Below, one piece after another: positions 14,892 to 15,014 of a DNA stretch of 15,014 nt. The stretch comes from Candidatus Cloacimonadota bacterium. GTDB taxonomy: Bacteria; Cloacimonadota; Cloacimonadia; Cloacimonadales; Cloacimonadaceae. The notes under the pieces are model-generated. The model did not search any database. It had not been told where the DNA came from and saw only the letters and a program-made list of their open reading frames with translations. Made by a program: the position numbers and the translations under genes. The stretch spans positions 1 through 15,014 of the forward strand of contig JALNWR010000044.1 of NCBI GenBank assembly GCA_023230795.1, written 5' to 3'. Each line of letters opens with the position of its first letter. Within the stretch, counting starts at the first letter, position 1.

Positions 14892-15014
14892 ATGTTAATT
14901 CAATTTCGTAACTATCAAGGACATGAGGATTTGGCTCCTCGGGAAGGTCTTACAGGAGAACTTTCCAAACCACCTGCTGCTGCATTAGTAAAGAGCTTTT
15001 GTAGTGAGCGAGCA
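14892..15014 (+). CDS. Unrecognised protein, N-terminal 41 codons (cut by window end)
   Basis: The frame opens at ATG 14892 and is still open at the last base. AGGAG at 14880-14884 stands seven bases before the ATG, and the codons look like ordinary coding sequence, so I take it as a real gene start. The visible N-terminus (MLIQFRNYQGHEDLAPREGL, then a Pro/Ala-rich stretch and SFCSERA) has no signal peptide or membrane segment and suggests a soluble protein. I do not recognise the family. It is divergent from the protease/barrel operon and preceded by the inverted repeat at 14810-14871. Confidence 0.6.
   Translation, partial: MLIQFRNYQGHEDLAPREGLTGELSKPPAAALVKSFCSERA

Overview
The window most likely comes from a Gram-negative bacterium of the Fibrobacteres-Chlorobi-Bacteroidetes side of the tree, and Candidatus Cloacimonadota is my best guess. 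This rests on two very large secreted proteases that end in type IX secretion (T9SS) style C-terminal sorting domains and carry FG-GAP/VCBS-like repeats, on an outer-membrane protein of the PorV/PorQ type between them, and on a fermentation-type two-subunit CoA-transferase. The phylum call is inference; nothing here is a phylogenetic marker such as rRNA.

Left edge (1-1000): the 5' end of a group II intron on the minus strand runs off the window. It sits six bases from a small GTCCC/GGGAC hairpin. An AT-rich stretch without a convincing gene follows, and then a class I SAM-dependent methyltransferase gene that has lost its middle and its reading frame (pseudogene).

Housekeeping and regulatory block (1017-3625): nth (endonuclease III, minus) is divergent from an SRAP/YedK (HMCES-type) abasic-site protein (plus). 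The SRAP gene appears to start at an ATC codon behind a perfect Shine-Dalgarno, because the catalytic Cys must be residue 2. Eight bases downstream of its stop codon starts a REC-HD-GYP response regulator, predicted to be a c-di-GMP phosphodiesterase. A strong symmetric hairpin terminator at 3595-3625 closes this unit and the opposing CoA-transferase unit.

Minus-strand metabolic pair (3645-4965): overlapping genes for subunits A and B of an AtoD/AtoA-like 3-oxoacid CoA-transferase.

Minus-strand export operon (14674 down to 5059): M6-like metalloprotease homologue, PorV/PorQ-like barrel, subtilisin-like S8 protease and HflX GTPase, with gaps of only 9-13 bases. The S8 protease has an intact triad. 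The M6 protein has HQFGH where HExxH is expected, so it may be a pseudoprotease. The layout suggests a locally encoded barrel serving two secreted cargo proteins; this is inference.

Right edge (14675-15014): a divergent intergenic region with a 15-bp imperfect inverted repeat leads into an unrecognised plus-strand gene cut off by the window end.
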